Source: Novosphingobium lindaniclasticum LE124 (lineage in GTDB: Bacteria; Pseudomonadota; Alphaproteobacteria; Sphingomonadales; Sphingomonadaceae). Taken from it: 64,000 bases of DNA. The stretch covers positions 83,810 through 147,809 of the forward strand of contig NZ_ATHL01000075.1 of assembly GCF_000445125.1 (NCBI RefSeq). Reading direction: 5' to 3'. A model generated the notes under the pieces. That model searched no databases. It saw only the letters and a program-made list of their open reading frames with translations, and was not told the DNA's origin. A program made the position numbers and the translations under genes. This document shows positions 28,823 through 38,663 of the stretch, piece after piece. Positions within the stretch are counted from its first letter, which is position 1; each line of letters opens with the position of its first letter.

Positions 28823-28852
28823 TTTTCATCACAATACGATATTTCGTATACT
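28823..28852 (+). promoter_or_regulatory. Predicted promoter with overlapping inverted repeat, upstream of TonB receptor 2
   Basis: In an AT-rich island, TTTTCA at 28823-28828 and TATACT at 28847-28852 are 18 bases apart. The inverted repeat ATACGA-TATT-TCGTAT (28834-28849) sits in the spacer and overlaps the -10. A dimeric repressor bound here would block the promoter. The regulator is not identified. Confidence 0.6.
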
Positions 28853-28912
28853 ATATTTGACAATGAAGGAAATGTGACGCAAGGTCCGCTCCATTATCAG
28901 GGAGTGAAGACC

Positions 28913-31834
28913 ATGAGGGGTCAAAGGAAGAAACTTTATTGCGCAGCCGCCCTTACCGCGATCATCGCGGGAACGGCCCAGGCCCAGGAAGCCGCGCCGG
29001 GCGGTGACATCGTCGTTACCGGCACCCGCATCAAACGCCCGGATCTCGAAAGCAACAGCCCGCAGACCGTCGTCGGATCCGACGAATTCCGCTACCAGGG
29101 CGCCACCACCGTCGAGCAAGTGCTGAACCGCCTTCCGCAGTTCACCGCCGATGCCAACGAGAACGTCTCGAACGGTTCTGACGGTACGTCCAAGATCAAC
29201 TTGCGCAACCTCGGCTCCAACCGCGTGCTGACGCTGCTCGACGGCCAGCGCCTGATGCCTTCGCAGGCGATCAACCTCTCCTTCATCCCCAGCGCCCTTG
29301 TGGAGCGCGTGGACGTGCTGTCGGGCGGCGCTTCGGCGGTCTACGGCTCGGACGCCCTCTCCGGCGTGGTGAACTTCGTGTTGAAGAAGGACCTCGACGG
29401 CGTCCGCATCGATGCGCAGACGGGCTTCAGCCAGCATAACAACAACAATGGCTCGCTGCGCGCGCTGCAGCGCGCTTCCGGCTACGATCCGGCACCGTCC
29501 TCGGTGATCGACGGCGGCAAACAGGACGTCACCATCGCGGCGGGCAAGAACTTCGCCGACGGCCGCGGCAACATCACCGTCTACGGCGGCTACCGCAAGT
29601 TCAGCCCGGTGCGCCAGTCGAGCCGCGACGTCTCCGCCTGCGCCCTGCAGGACCGCGAATCGGTGGCAGGCTCCGGCAATTTCGACCAGCTGTTCTGCGG
29701 CGGTTCGAGCAACACACCGTTCGGCTCGTTCATCCCGCTTTCGGACCTCAGCCCCTTCAAGGGGCAGACGCTGATCAACAATCGTGACGGCAGCGGCACG
29801 CTGGTGCCCTACAACCCCTCCTATTCGTACAACACCGCCCCCGACAACTACTTCCAGCGCTCCGACGAGCGCATCACGGCCGGCGGCTTCGCACGATTCG
29901 AACTCAGCAAGGCAGCCGAGCTCTACGGCAGCTTCATGTACATGAACGACCAGACGTTCTCGCAGGTCGCGCCGTCGGCGGTCTGGTTCGGGACGGCGTT
30001 CCCGGTCTCGTGCAACAATCCCTACGCCAGCGCCGCGCAGCTCAGCGCCATCTGCGGTTCGGCAGCGGGAACAGACACCACGGCGCCCACGAACGTCGGC
30101 TACCGCGTGATCGGCGCGCCGCGCCGCGACAACTTGCGCTTCAACGACTATCGCTATTCGGCAGGCGTGCGGGGCGACCTCGGCAGCGGCTTCAGCTACG
30201 ATGTCAACTACATGTATTCGCTGGTCAAGTTCAAGGAAACCTACCTGAACGACGTGAACCAGGCGAAAGCCGGACGCGCACTCAATGCGGTGAACGTCAA
30301 TGGCGTGCCGACCTGCCGCTCGGTGATCGACGGCACCGATCCCAGCTGTATCCCGATCAACGTCTTCACGCCCGGCGGCGTGACGGCGGACCAGGCCGCC
30401 TACCTGTTCGGCGAAAGCAACACGGCCTCGCGCAACTCGCTGGGCGTGATCTCCGGCTCGCTGAGCGGCGATCTCGGTCAGATGGGCGTGACTCTGCCCT
30501 GGGCCGAAAACGGCGTCGGTATCGCGCTCGGCCTCGAACGCCGCCGCGAGACGCTGAACTTCACGGCTGACGAAGTGGCCCAGCAGAACGGCACCCTGCC
30601 CTCCGACGGCATCATCGCGGTGACCGAGGCCTTCGGCGAGATCGAGATCCCGCTGATCGAGGACAAGCCGTTCTTCAAGTCGCTGACCATCAACGGCGGC
30701 CTGCGCTACTCGTCCTACGACAACAAGCAGAACTCCAGCGGCATCAAGTCCGGCTACAACGTCTGGACCTACAAGGGCGAACTGTCGTGGGCCCCGGTCG
30801 ACGACCTGCGCGTCCGCGCCAGCTACAACCGCGCCATTCGCGCACCCAACGTGCAGGAACTCTTCGCCTCGCAGTCGGTGGGCAACGTCAACGGCACCGA
30901 TCCCTGCGCCGGCGCCAATCCCAGCGCTCCGTTCGAGATCTGCCAGCTTACCGGCGTGACCCAGGCGATGTACGGCAGCATCCCCGGATGCCCGTCCGAC
31001 CAGTGCTCCGGCCTGGGCGGCGGCAATGTCGCGCTGAAGCCCGAAACGGCCGATACCTACACGCTTGGTGTGGTGATCACGCCGAAGGCGCTGCGTCGCT
31101 TCTCGCTTTCGGTGGATTACTACAACATCAAGGTGAAGGACTACATCGGCTCGATCGCACCGTCGCTGATCATGGGCCAGTGTGCCGAGACGGGTGATCC
31201 CTACTTCTGCAACCTGTTCGTCCGCGATCCGCGTTCCGGTCAGGTCTTCGGCCAGAACTCGGGCTACATCATCTCGACGACGATGAACACCGGCTACCTC
31301 AAGACCTCGGGCCTCGACGTCAATGCCGACTACACCTTCGACATCGGCAACCTCGGCAGCATCAACCTGGGCGTCGTCGGAACCTACCTGATCGAGCAGG
31401 TCTCGCAGCCGGTTCCGGGCGGCGGCTCCTACGACTGCAAGGGCCTGTTCGGCTACACCTGCGGCCAGCCGACCCCCGAATGGCGCCATGTCGCACGTCT
31501 TTCGTGGATGACCCCGACCGACACCACCGTCTCGCTTTCCTGGCGCCACCTCGGCGGCACCACCCTGTCGAGCCTGACCGACAATCCGCTGCTCTCGGCG
31601 GACCAGACCACCGTCAATCGGAAGATCGGCGCCTACAACTACTTCGATCTGTCGCTGACCCAGGCGATCGACAAGCGCTTCACCCTGCGCGCCGGCGTGA
31701 ACAACATGTTCGACAAGGATCCGCCGATCCTCGATTCGGGCCTGCTCCAGTCGTTCGGCAACGGCAACACGTATCCCGGCGTCTACGACGCGCTGGGCCG
31801 CACGATCTTCGTCGGCTTCACCGCCAACTTCTGA
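28913..31834 (+). CDS. TonB-dependent outer-membrane receptor (2)
   Basis: 973 residues: signal peptide ending AGTAQAQ, TonB-box-like GGDIVVTGTRIKRPD, plug domain with RVLTLLDGQRLMPSQ and GGASAVYGSDALSGVVNFV, then a large barrel ending GRTIFVGFTANF. ATG 28913 has GGGAG about 9 bases upstream and begins a proper signal peptide, so the longer open frame is rejected. The ligand is unknown. It is preceded by an AT-rich promoter region and followed by a strong terminator. A LysR gene is convergent beyond it. Confidence 0.92.
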   Translation: MRGQRKKLYCAAALTAIIAGTAQAQEAAPGGDIVVTGTRIKRPDLESNSPQTVVGSDEFRYQGATTVEQVLNRLPQFTADANENVSNGSDGTSKINLRNLGSNRVLTLLDGQRLMPSQAINLSFIPSALVERVDVLSGGASAVYGSDALSGVVNFVLKKDLDGVRIDAQTGFSQHNNNNGSLRALQRASGYDPAPSSVIDGGKQDVTIAAGKNFADGRGNITVYGGYRKFSPVRQSSRDVSACALQDRESVAGSGNFDQLFCGGSSNTPFGSFIPLSDLSPFKGQTLINNRDGSGTLVPYNPSYSYNTAPDNYFQRSDERITAGGFARFELSKAAELYGSFMYMNDQTFSQVAPSAVWFGTAFPVSCNNPYASAAQLSAICGSAAGTDTTAPTNVGYRVIGAPRRDNLRFNDYRYSAGVRGDLGSGFSYDVNYMYSLVKFKETYLNDVNQAKAGRALNAVNVNGVPTCRSVIDGTDPSCIPINVFTPGGVTADQAAYLFGESNTASRNSLGVISGSLSGDLGQMGVTLPWAENGVGIALGLERRRETLNFTADEVAQQNGTLPSDGIIAVTEAFGEIEIPLIEDKPFFKSLTINGGLRYSSYDNKQNSSGIKSGYNVWTYKGELSWAPVDDLRVRASYNRAIRAPNVQELFASQSVGNVNGTDPCAGANPSAPFEICQLTGVTQAMYGSIPGCPSDQCSGLGGGNVALKPETADTYTLGVVITPKALRRFSLSVDYYNIKVKDYIGSIAPSLIMGQCAETGDPYFCNLFVRDPRSGQVFGQNSGYIISTTMNTGYLKTSGLDVNADYTFDIGNLGSINLGVVGTYLIEQVSQPVPGGGSYDCKGLFGYTCGQPTPEWRHVARLSWMTPTDTTVSLSWRHLGGTTLSSLTDNPLLSADQTTVNRKIGAYNYFDLSLTQAIDKRFTLRAGVNNMFDKDPPILDSGLLQSFGNGNTYPGVYDALGRTIFVGFTANF

Positions 31835-31838
31835 TCAG

Positions 31839-31872
31839 GAGCGTCTTCGCATCGGGCGAAGACGCTCGTTTC
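31839..31872 (+). terminator. Rho-independent terminator of TonB receptor 2
   Basis: A 12-bp stem GAGCGTCTTCGC/GCGAAGACGCTC with a short loop, followed by GTTTCCTT. It begins 5 bp after the stop codon. Confidence 0.85.
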
Positions 31873-31928
31873 CTTCCTACCGCCTTTTCCGGCGGCTCCT
31901 TCCACCCTCCCAGGAGTCGTCAGCCAGG

Positions 31929-31963
31929 AAAGCCCGTCCGGTCGCAGACCGGGCGGGCTTTTC
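31929..31963. terminator. Bidirectional terminator shared with the LysR gene
   Basis: AAGCCCGTCCGGTC/GACCGGGCGGGCTT forms a long stem with a GCA loop, with a T run on the plus side and an AAAG/CTTT counterpart on the minus side. It abuts the LysR stop codon. Confidence 0.8.
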
Positions 31964-32832
31964 TACGGGGCGCGATCAGCCTGCCCAAACTGCCGCCGCA
32001 CGATGTCCAGAAAGGCGCTGCCCGGCGCGCGCCCGCTCTGCAACAGGCCGATTTCCCGCACCAGTTCGAAGTCCCGAACGGGAACGAAGCGTACCGAGCC
32101 GTCCGCGAAGCCTTCCGGCATCATGCCGATCCCTGCGCCGCTGCGGACCACCGAAAGCACGCGCTCGTCGCTGGTGGTCTTGAGCACGAAGCGGGGGCGC
32201 ACGCCGCGCTGGGTGAAGAAGCGGTTGATCTCGGGCAGCGCCTCGCAGTGGCGACGCAGCGCCATGCGGTCCTGCGCAAGCTGTTCGGCCAGAACCTCGC
32301 GCTCCGCCGCCAGAGGGTGGTCCGGCGGCAGGACCATCATGTAGCGTTCGCGCGCGAGTACTTCAGGCCGATAGCGGGCATGATGCGGCCGAACGACCGT
32401 TAGCGCCACGTCGATCCGTCCGCGTTCGAGACGCTCCACCAGATCCCGCTCGCTGCCGTCGAGCAGTTCGACCGCTTCCTCCGAGCTTTGCGCGCGATGC
32501 TCGGCCAGGACGCGGCCGATCGTGCCCGTGGGGATCGTGTTGAGCACGCCCACGCGCAGCAGGCTCGGCTCGGCCGGCGCGGCCAGTTCGACGAGCGCAT
32601 GTTCGTACTCGGCGGCGATGCGGCGGGCGCGGACGAGGAAGCGGCTCCCCGCCGGCGTCAGCGCAACGCGTTGGCGATTCCTGTCGAATAGCCGCGCACC
32701 GAGTTCGCGTTCCAGCCTGGCAATCCCCGCCGACAGGGTCGGCTGGGTAACCGCCACGCTGCGCGCCGCACGGCTGAAATTGCCGGTTTCGGCAACCGCG
32801 AGGAAGTAGCGCAGCAGATACTGGTCGATCAT
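31963..32832 (-). CDS. LysR-type transcriptional regulator
   Basis: 289 residues: N-terminal winged helix (LRYFLAVAETGNFSRAARSV, TQPTLSAGIARLERELG, about 5-60) and a periplasmic-binding-like effector domain (from about 90; RVGVLNTIPTG, SVVRSGAGIGMMPEGFA). It is divergent from the acyl-CoA carboxylase operon, with about 125 bp between start codons, the usual arrangement for a LysR regulator of its neighbour. It probably responds to a pathway intermediate; this is inferred from context. Confidence 0.9.
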   Translation of the reverse strand: MIDQYLLRYFLAVAETGNFSRAARSVAVTQPTLSAGIARLERELGARLFDRNRQRVALTPAGSRFLVRARRIAAEYEHALVELAAPAEPSLLRVGVLNTIPTGTIGRVLAEHRAQSSEEAVELLDGSERDLVERLERGRIDVALTVVRPHHARYRPEVLARERYMMVLPPDHPLAAEREVLAEQLAQDRMALRRHCEALPEINRFFTQRGVRPRFVLKTTSDERVLSVVRSGAGIGMMPEGFADGSVRFVPVRDFELVREIGLLQSGRAPGSAFLDIVRRQFGQADRAP

Positions 32833-32957
32833 AGATGCTGTCTATTACGAAGCGCGGAAACTTTCAATTTCCACCACTGTTGCAGCTCATCTAGATATGA
32901 ACCACAAGCCATTGGACCTTGGGAAGAGGCCGAAGCGGCCGGACCGGAGAAACAAGC

Positions 32958-34559
32958 ATGAGCGCACCGGTGCTCCAGACCAGCCTTAATCTCGACAGCG
33001 CCGAGGCGCAGGCGCGCGCGTCCCACAATCGCGCGCTCGTGGCCGAACTCCGCGAAAAAGTCGCGCGGGCCGCCCTCGGCGGAAACGAGAAGGCGCGCGA
33101 ACGCCATGTCGCGCGCGGCAAGCTGCTGCCGCGCGAGCGCGTCGAGCGGCTGCTCGATCCGGGTTCGGCGCTGCTCGAACTGGGACAGCTCGCCGCCGAG
33201 GGACTCTACGAGGACGACATTCCCGGCGCGGGGCTGATCACGGCCATCGGCACTGTTTCCGGCCGCCAGTGCATGATCGTCTGCAACGACGCGACCGTGA
33301 AAGGCGGCACCTATTACCCGATCACCGTGAAGAAGCACGTCCGCGCCCAGGAGATCGCCCAGGAAAACAACCTGCCGTGCATCTACCTGGTCGACAGCGG
33401 CGGCGCCAACCTGCCGCACCAGGCGGAAGTCTTCCCGGACCGTGACCATTTCGGCCGCATCTTCTTCAACCAGGCGCAGATGTCCGCGAAGGGCATTCCG
33501 CAAGTCGCCTGCGTGATGGGAAGCTGCACGGCGGGCGGCGCCTATGTTCCGGCGATGAGCGACGAATCGGTGATCGTGAAGGAACAGGGCACGATCTTCC
33601 TCGCCGGTCCCCCGCTGGTGCAGGCCGCGACCGGCGAAGTGATCTCGGCCGAAGACCTTGGCGGCGGCGATCTCCACAGCCGCAAGTCCGGCGTCACCGA
33701 CCATCTCGCCGACAACGACGAGCACGCGCTGACCATCGTGCGCGATATCGTCAGCCATCTCGGCCCGCTGCATCACCACGATCAGCCGCTGCGCGTCCCG
33801 CGTCCGCCCAAGTACGATCCCGAAGAACTCTACGCCATCGTGCCGGAGGACGTGCGGGCGCCCTACGATGTGCATGAAGTGATCGCCCGCATCGTCGACG
33901 CCAGCGAATTTCACGAGTTCAAGGCGCTCTATGGCAGCACGCTCGTCTGCGGTTTTGCGCATATCCATGGGCAGCCGGTGGCGATCCTCGCCAACAACGG
34001 GGTGCTGTTCTCCGAATCCGCGCAAAAAGGCGCGCACTTCATCGAACTTGCCTGCCAGCGCCGTATTCCGCTGCTGTTCCTCCAGAACATCTCGGGCTTC
34101 ATGGTCGGCGGCAAGTACGAGGCGGAGGGCATCGCCAAGCACGGCGCCAAGCTCGTCACCGCCGTCGCCACCGCCACGGTGCCCAAGATCACCGTGCTGA
34201 TCGGCGGCTCGTTCGGCGCGGGCAACTACGGCATGTGCGGGCGCGCCTACGACCCGCGCTTCCTGTTCACCTGGCCCAACGCCCGGATTTCGGTGATGGG
34301 CGGCGAGCAGGCGGCCTCGGTGCTGGCCACCGTCCACCGCGACGCCGCCACATGGTCGCCCGAGGAAGCCGAGGCCTTCAAGGCGCCGATCCGCCAGAAG
34401 TACGAGGACGAAGGCAACCCCTACTACGCCACCGCGCGTCTGTGGGACGACGGCGTGATCGATCCGGCGCAGACGCGTGACGTGCTCGGCCTTGCGCTCG
34501 CAGCCTGCCTCGAAGCTCCGATTCCGGAGGCGCCCCGCTTCGGGGTGTTCCGGATGTGA
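32958..34559 (+). CDS. mccB: Acyl-CoA carboxylase, carboxyltransferase (methylcrotonyl-CoA carboxylase beta type)
   Basis: 533 residues with the two-domain carboxyltransferase fold. The stretch [18 protein letters not shown] plus [19 protein letters not shown] is characteristic of methylcrotonyl-CoA carboxylase, with [17 protein letters not shown] and [20 protein letters not shown] for acyl-CoA and carboxybiotin binding. It carboxylates 3-methylcrotonyl-CoA in leucine breakdown; geranyl-CoA carboxylase is a closely related alternative. ATG 32958 has GGAG about 10 bases upstream. The alpha subunit follows. Confidence 0.92.
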   Translation: MSAPVLQTSLNLDSAEAQARASHNRALVAELREKVARAALGGNEKARERHVARGKLLPRERVERLLDPGSALLELGQLAAEGLYEDDIPGAGLITAIGTVSGRQCMIVCNDATVKGGTYYPITVKKHVRAQEIAQENNLPCIYLVDSGGANLPHQAEVFPDRDHFGRIFFNQAQMSAKGIPQVACVMGSCTAGGAYVPAMSDESVIVKEQGTIFLAGPPLVQAATGEVISAEDLGGGDLHSRKSGVTDHLADNDEHALTIVRDIVSHLGPLHHHDQPLRVPRPPKYDPEELYAIVPEDVRAPYDVHEVIARIVDASEFHEFKALYGSTLVCGFAHIHGQPVAILANNGVLFSESAQKGAHFIELACQRRIPLLFLQNISGFMVGGKYEAEGIAKHGAKLVTAVATATVPKITVLIGGSFGAGNYGMCGRAYDPRFLFTWPNARISVMGGEQAASVLATVHRDAATWSPEEAEAFKAPIRQKYEDEGNPYYATARLWDDGVIDPAQTRDVLGLALAACLEAPIPEAPRFGVFRM

Positions 34560-34581
34560 CCGGCGGAACGGGAGACAAGAC

Positions 34582-36423
34582 ATGATTCGATCGCTGCTCA
34601 TCGCCAATCGCGGCGAAATCGCCTGCCGGGTCATCCGCACGGCCCGCCGGATGGGCATTCGCACCGTGGCGGTCTATTCCGACGCCGACGCCGATGCTCT
34701 GCATGTTCGCGAGGCGGACGAAGCGGTGCACATCGGCCCCTCCCCCGCGCGCGAAAGCTATCTCGTGGGCGAGAAGATCCTTGCCGCCGCCAGGCAGACC
34801 GGCGCCGAGGCGATCCATCCCGGCTACGGCTTCCTGTCCGAGAATGCCGAATTCGCGCAGGCCGTGAAGGACGCAGGGCTGGTCTGGGTCGGGCCGAACC
34901 CCGCCTCGATCACTGCGATGGGCCTCAAGGACGCGGCGAAGACGCTGATGGCCGAAGCCGGCGTGCCGGTGACGCCCGGATACATGGGCGCCAATCAGGA
35001 TCCCGCGTTCCTTGCCGATGAGGCCGGGAAGATCGGCTATCCCGTGCTGATCAAGGCCGTCGCCGGCGGCGGCGGCAAGGGTATGCGGCTGGTCGAGGCG
35101 CCGGAAGCCTTCGTGGACGCGCTGGCTTCGTGCAAGCGCGAGGCGGCCTCTTCGTTCGGCAACGACCACGTGCTGATCGAGAAATATATCGCCAGCCCCC
35201 GCCATATCGAAGTGCAGGTGTTCGGCGACAGCCATGGCAATGTGGTCCACTTGTTCGAGCGCGACTGCTCGCTCCAGCGTCGCCACCAGAAAGTCATCGA
35301 GGAAGCGCCGGCACCCGGCATGGACGCGGCCACGCGCGAGGCACTCTGCGGGGCGGCGGTGCGGGCGGCCAAGGCGGTCGACTATGTCGGCGCCGGCACG
35401 ATCGAGTTCATCGCCGACGGTTCGGGCAAGCTTTCCGCCGATCGCATCTGGTTCATGGAAATGAACACGCGCCTCCAGGTCGAGCACCCGGTTACCGAGG
35501 AGATCACCGGCGTCGATCTGGTCGAATGGCAACTGCTAGTGGCGAGCGGGGAGCCTTTGCCGAAGTCGCAGGAAGACCTCACCATAGATGGCTGGGCGAT
35601 GGAAGCGCGCCTCTATGCCGAGGATCCCGCCAAGGGCTTCCTCCCCAGCATCGGCAAGCTCGAACTGCTCGAATTCGGGGAGGCAGAAGGAGGCCGCATC
35701 GACACCGGCGTCTGCCAGGGCGCGGAAGTCTCTCCTTTCTACGATCCGATGATCGCCAAGGTCATCGCCTGGGGCGAAGATCGCGACGAAGCGCGCGAGC
35801 GCCTGGGCGAGATGCTGGAGGACAGCGCCGTCTGGCCGGTCCGCACCAATGCCTCGTTCCTCGTCAAGGCGTTGCAGCACCCCGACTTCGCGGCGGGCAA
35901 AGTCGACACCGGCCTGATCGGCCGCGACGGCGAGGCCATGGCCGAAGCGCCTGTGCCATCGGACGAGGTGCTGGAGGCCGCCGCCGATTCGCTGGTGGCT
36001 GCCCGTGCGCTTCCCGGCTTTCGCCTCAATGCCCCGCCCGCACGATCGGCATGGTTCTCGCTCGATGGCGAGAAAGTCGAGATCGCCTTGACGGGCGAGG
36101 GCAGCGAGGAGCCGGACGAGGCCGTGCTCGTCACCGAACAGGGCCAGGCCTGGCTGCTCACCCCCTGGCGCCGCGACGGCGTCCACGGCGGCGCGAGTGC
36201 GTCGGGTGCGATCCTCGCGCCGATGCCCGGCAAGGTCATCGCGGTGGAGGTCACCCCGGGCCAATCCGTCACCAAGGGGCAGAAGCTGCTGACACTGGAA
36301 GCGATGAAGATGGAGCACACGCTGATCGCACCGTTCGACGGCACCGTGGCCGAACTCAACGCCAGTGCCGGGGCGCAAGTGCAGGTCGAAGCCCTGCTCG
36401 CCCGCATAGAGGAGACTGCCTGA
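34582..36423 (+). CDS. mccA: Acyl-CoA carboxylase, biotin-carrying alpha subunit (methylcrotonyl-CoA carboxylase type)
   Basis: 613 residues: biotin carboxylase ATP-grasp domains (about 1-445; [51 protein letters not shown]), a linker domain, and a C-terminal biotinyl domain with the modified Lys576 in LEAMKMEHT. It works with the upstream carboxyltransferase. Separate from the accB/accC pair in this window, it serves catabolism rather than fatty-acid synthesis. Its TGA overlaps the next ATG by one base. Confidence 0.93.
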   Translation: MIRSLLIANRGEIACRVIRTARRMGIRTVAVYSDADADALHVREADEAVHIGPSPARESYLVGEKILAAARQTGAEAIHPGYGFLSENAEFAQAVKDAGLVWVGPNPASITAMGLKDAAKTLMAEAGVPVTPGYMGANQDPAFLADEAGKIGYPVLIKAVAGGGGKGMRLVEAPEAFVDALASCKREAASSFGNDHVLIEKYIASPRHIEVQVFGDSHGNVVHLFERDCSLQRRHQKVIEEAPAPGMDAATREALCGAAVRAAKAVDYVGAGTIEFIADGSGKLSADRIWFMEMNTRLQVEHPVTEEITGVDLVEWQLLVASGEPLPKSQEDLTIDGWAMEARLYAEDPAKGFLPSIGKLELLEFGEAEGGRIDTGVCQGAEVSPFYDPMIAKVIAWGEDRDEARERLGEMLEDSAVWPVRTNASFLVKALQHPDFAAGKVDTGLIGRDGEAMAEAPVPSDEVLEAAADSLVAARALPGFRLNAPPARSAWFSLDGEKVEIALTGEGSEEPDEAVLVTEQGQAWLLTPWRRDGVHGGASASGAILAPMPGKVIAVEVTPGQSVTKGQKLLTLEAMKMEHTLIAPFDGTVAELNASAGAQVQVEALLARIEETA

Positions 36424-36875
36424 TGCCCGGCCGCTTTTTCGACGAATGGACCGTGGGCGACCGCATCACCCATCAGCCGAGCCGCACCGTCACCGAGACC
36501 GACAACCTGATGTTCTCGGCCATGACGCACAACATGCAGCCACTTCATCTGGATGCCGAATTCGCGAAGAACAGCGAATTCGGGCAGATTCTGGTCAATT
36601 CCACCTTCACGTTCAGCCTGGCCATCGGATTGTCGATCGCGGACACCACCGTCGGCACGCTGGTCGCCAATCTCGGCTTCGACAAAGTGGTGACGCCCAA
36701 GCCGACCTTCATCGGCGATACGCTGACCTGCACGACCGAAGTGGTCGAAAAGCGCGAGAGCAAATCCCGGCCTTCGCAGGGCATCGTGATGTTCCGCCAC
36801 GAACTGACCAACCAGCGCGGCGAAGTGGTGCTATCCTGTCTGCGCTCCACATTGCTCAAGAAGAAGGAAGGTTGA
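36423..36875 (+). CDS. MaoC-like (hot-dog fold) dehydratase
   Basis: 150-residue hot-dog protein with the MaoC hydratase signature: TVTETDNLMFSAMTHNMQPLH (Asp/His pair) and FGQILVNSTFTFSLAIG. It hydrates or dehydrates enoyl- or mesaconyl-CoA-type esters. Its coupling to the mccBA pair (TGATG) suggests an enoyl-CoA step in the same branched-acid pathway, but the usual methylglutaconyl-CoA hydratase is a crotonase, so the exact substrate is open. Confidence 0.85.
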   Translation: MPGRFFDEWTVGDRITHQPSRTVTETDNLMFSAMTHNMQPLHLDAEFAKNSEFGQILVNSTFTFSLAIGLSIADTTVGTLVANLGFDKVVTPKPTFIGDTLTCTTEVVEKRESKSRPSQGIVMFRHELTNQRGEVVLSCLRSTLLKKKEG

Positions 36876-37012
36876 GCGAGCCTTTGTAGGAGGCGGCCGG
36901 GCAGCGGCAGCGCTTGTCATAGTTGCCTGGCACGGGTGCGATACCTAACTCCCCTATCTCCCATGCAAGGCGGTGCGCCCGGCATCGCCCAACCAGCGAG
37001 GATCAGCACGCA

Positions 37013-38464
37013 ATGGCCTTCACCGATTTCCTCCGTCAGCAATGCTACATCGACGGCCAGTGGTGCGATGCCGATTCCGGCGCGACTCTGGACGTCATCG
37101 ATCCCGGCACCGGCAAGACGCTCGGCACCGTGCCGAAGATGGGCGCCGACGAGACCGCCCGCGCCATCGATGCCGCCGAGAAGGCCCTGCCCGCCTGGCG
37201 CGCCAAGACCGCGGGCGAGCGCGCGAAGCTGATGCGCAAGCTGTTCGAACTGATGCTCCAGCATCAGGACGACCTGGGCGAGTTGCTCACCCGCGAGCAG
37301 GGCAAGCCGCTGGCCGAAGGGCGCGGCGAGATCGCCTATGGCGCCAGCTTCATCGAGTGGTTCGCCGAAGAGGGCAAGCGCGCCTATGGCGACGTGATCC
37401 CCGGCCATGCGCCGGATCGCCGCATCGTCTGCATCAAGCAGGGCGTCGGCGTGGTGGCCGCGATCACCCCCTGGAACTTCCCCAATGCGATGATCACCCG
37501 CAAGCTCGGCCCGGCGCTGGCGGCGGGCTGCACCATCGTCATCAAGCCTGCCTCGGCCACGCCCTATTCGGCGCTGGCAATCGCCCGGCTGTGCGAGATG
37601 GCGGGCATTCCGGCGGGCGTCGTCAATGTCGTCACCGGCAGCGCCGGACAGATCGGCGGCACGCTCACCGCCAGCCCCAAGGTTGCCAAGCTGACCTTCA
37701 CCGGCTCCACCGAGATCGGCCGCGACCTGCTGCGCGAATGCGCGGAAACGATCAAGAAGACCTCGATGGAACTGGGCGGCAATGCGCCGTTCCTGGTGTT
37801 CGACGATGCCGACGTGGATGCCGCCATCGACGGCGCGATGATCTCCAAGTTCCGCAATGGCGGCCAGACCTGCGTCTGCACCAATCGCTTCTACGTGCAG
37901 GACGGCGTCTACGACGAGTTCGTCGAGAAGCTGGCGAAGCGCGTCTCTGGCATGAAGGTGGGTTACGGGCTGGACGATGGCACCGAAGTCGGCCCGCTGA
38001 TCGACGAGAAGGCGGTCGAGAAGGTGGAGGAGCACCTCAAGGACGCCGTCGACGGCGGCGCCAAAGTCCTTGCAGGCGGCCAGCGCAACGAACGCGGCGG
38101 TTCGTTCTTCAACCCCACCGTGGTCGCGGGCGTGAAGCCCGACATGAAGCTCGCGCGCGAGGAGACGTTCGGCCCGCTGGCAGGCGTGATCCGCTTCACC
38201 GACGAGGCCGAGGCCATCCGCATGGCCAACGACACCGAATTCGGCCTCGCCAGCTACTTCTATGCATCGGACATCAGCCGCGTCTGGCGCGTGGCCGAGG
38301 CGCTGGAAGCAGGCATGGTCGGCATCAACACCGGGCTGATCTCCACCGAAGTGGCTCCCTTCGGCGGGGTCAAGCAGTCGGGCCTCGGCCGCGAGGGATC
38401 GCACTACGGGCTCGATGACTACATGGAGGTCAAGTACCTCTGCATGGGAATCAAGCCGGCCTGA
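37013..38464 (+). CDS. gabD: NAD(P)-dependent succinate-semialdehyde dehydrogenase
   Basis: 483-residue aldehyde dehydrogenase oxidising succinate semialdehyde to succinate. It has ITPWNFPNAMITRKLGPALA, FTGSTEIGRDLL (cofactor loop), the catalytic Glu in SMELGGNAPFLVFDD, and the catalytic Cys in NGGQTCVCTNRFYVQDG, with the extra Cys two residues on that is typical of GabD. ATG 37013 matches the family start. It lies 137 bp after the MaoC gene, so it may have its own promoter. Confidence 0.92.
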   Translation: MAFTDFLRQQCYIDGQWCDADSGATLDVIDPGTGKTLGTVPKMGADETARAIDAAEKALPAWRAKTAGERAKLMRKLFELMLQHQDDLGELLTREQGKPLAEGRGEIAYGASFIEWFAEEGKRAYGDVIPGHAPDRRIVCIKQGVGVVAAITPWNFPNAMITRKLGPALAAGCTIVIKPASATPYSALAIARLCEMAGIPAGVVNVVTGSAGQIGGTLTASPKVAKLTFTGSTEIGRDLLRECAETIKKTSMELGGNAPFLVFDDADVDAAIDGAMISKFRNGGQTCVCTNRFYVQDGVYDEFVEKLAKRVSGMKVGYGLDDGTEVGPLIDEKAVEKVEEHLKDAVDGGAKVLAGGQRNERGGSFFNPTVVAGVKPDMKLAREETFGPLAGVIRFTDEAEAIRMANDTEFGLASYFYASDISRVWRVAEALEAGMVGINTGLISTEVAPFGGVKQSGLGREGSHYGLDDYMEVKYLCMGIKPA

Positions 38465-38480
38465 CACCGGCGCGAGAACG

Positions 38481-38518
38481 AAAAAAGGGCAGGAGGCCGT
38501 CGGCCCCCTGCCCTTTTT
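38481..38518. terminator. Bidirectional terminator between gabD and the cyd operon
   Basis: The stem AAAGGGCAGGaGGCC/GGCCCCCTGCCCTTT is bounded by A and T runs on both sides. It lies 17 bp after the gabD stop and about 19 bp past the cydX stop on the other strand. Confidence 0.9.
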
Positions 38519-38536
38519 CATGCGCCGACTGTCAGA

Positions 38537-38653
38537 TCAGTCGAGCACGGTATGCTCATCCGCCGGGTCGGTGTGAAACTCGTGCCACACGCCGTTGATG
38601 ATGCCGAAGCCGACGGCAAGGCTGACGCCCAGGATCCAGGTGAAGTACCACAT
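38537..38653 (-). CDS. cydX: Cytochrome bd oxidase small subunit CydX
   Basis: A 38-residue single-helix protein starting MWYFTWILGVSLAVGFGI and ending in an acidic tail (DPADEHTVLD). The MWYFTWILG start is the CydX family mark, and E. coli CydX (37 residues) stabilises the CydAB heme site. GAGGAAA lies about 7 bases upstream, overlapping the cydB stop, and the gap to cydB is 10 bp. The gene is short enough to be missed by automatic annotation. Confidence 0.93.
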   Translation of the reverse strand: MWYFTWILGVSLAVGFGIINGVWHEFHTDPADEHTVLD

Positions 38654-38663
38654 CGTCGTTTCC

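Noticed and set aside
28829..31549. Long open frame antisense to TonB receptor 2
   Set aside because: A shadow of the receptor gene, with no start signal or recognisable domain.
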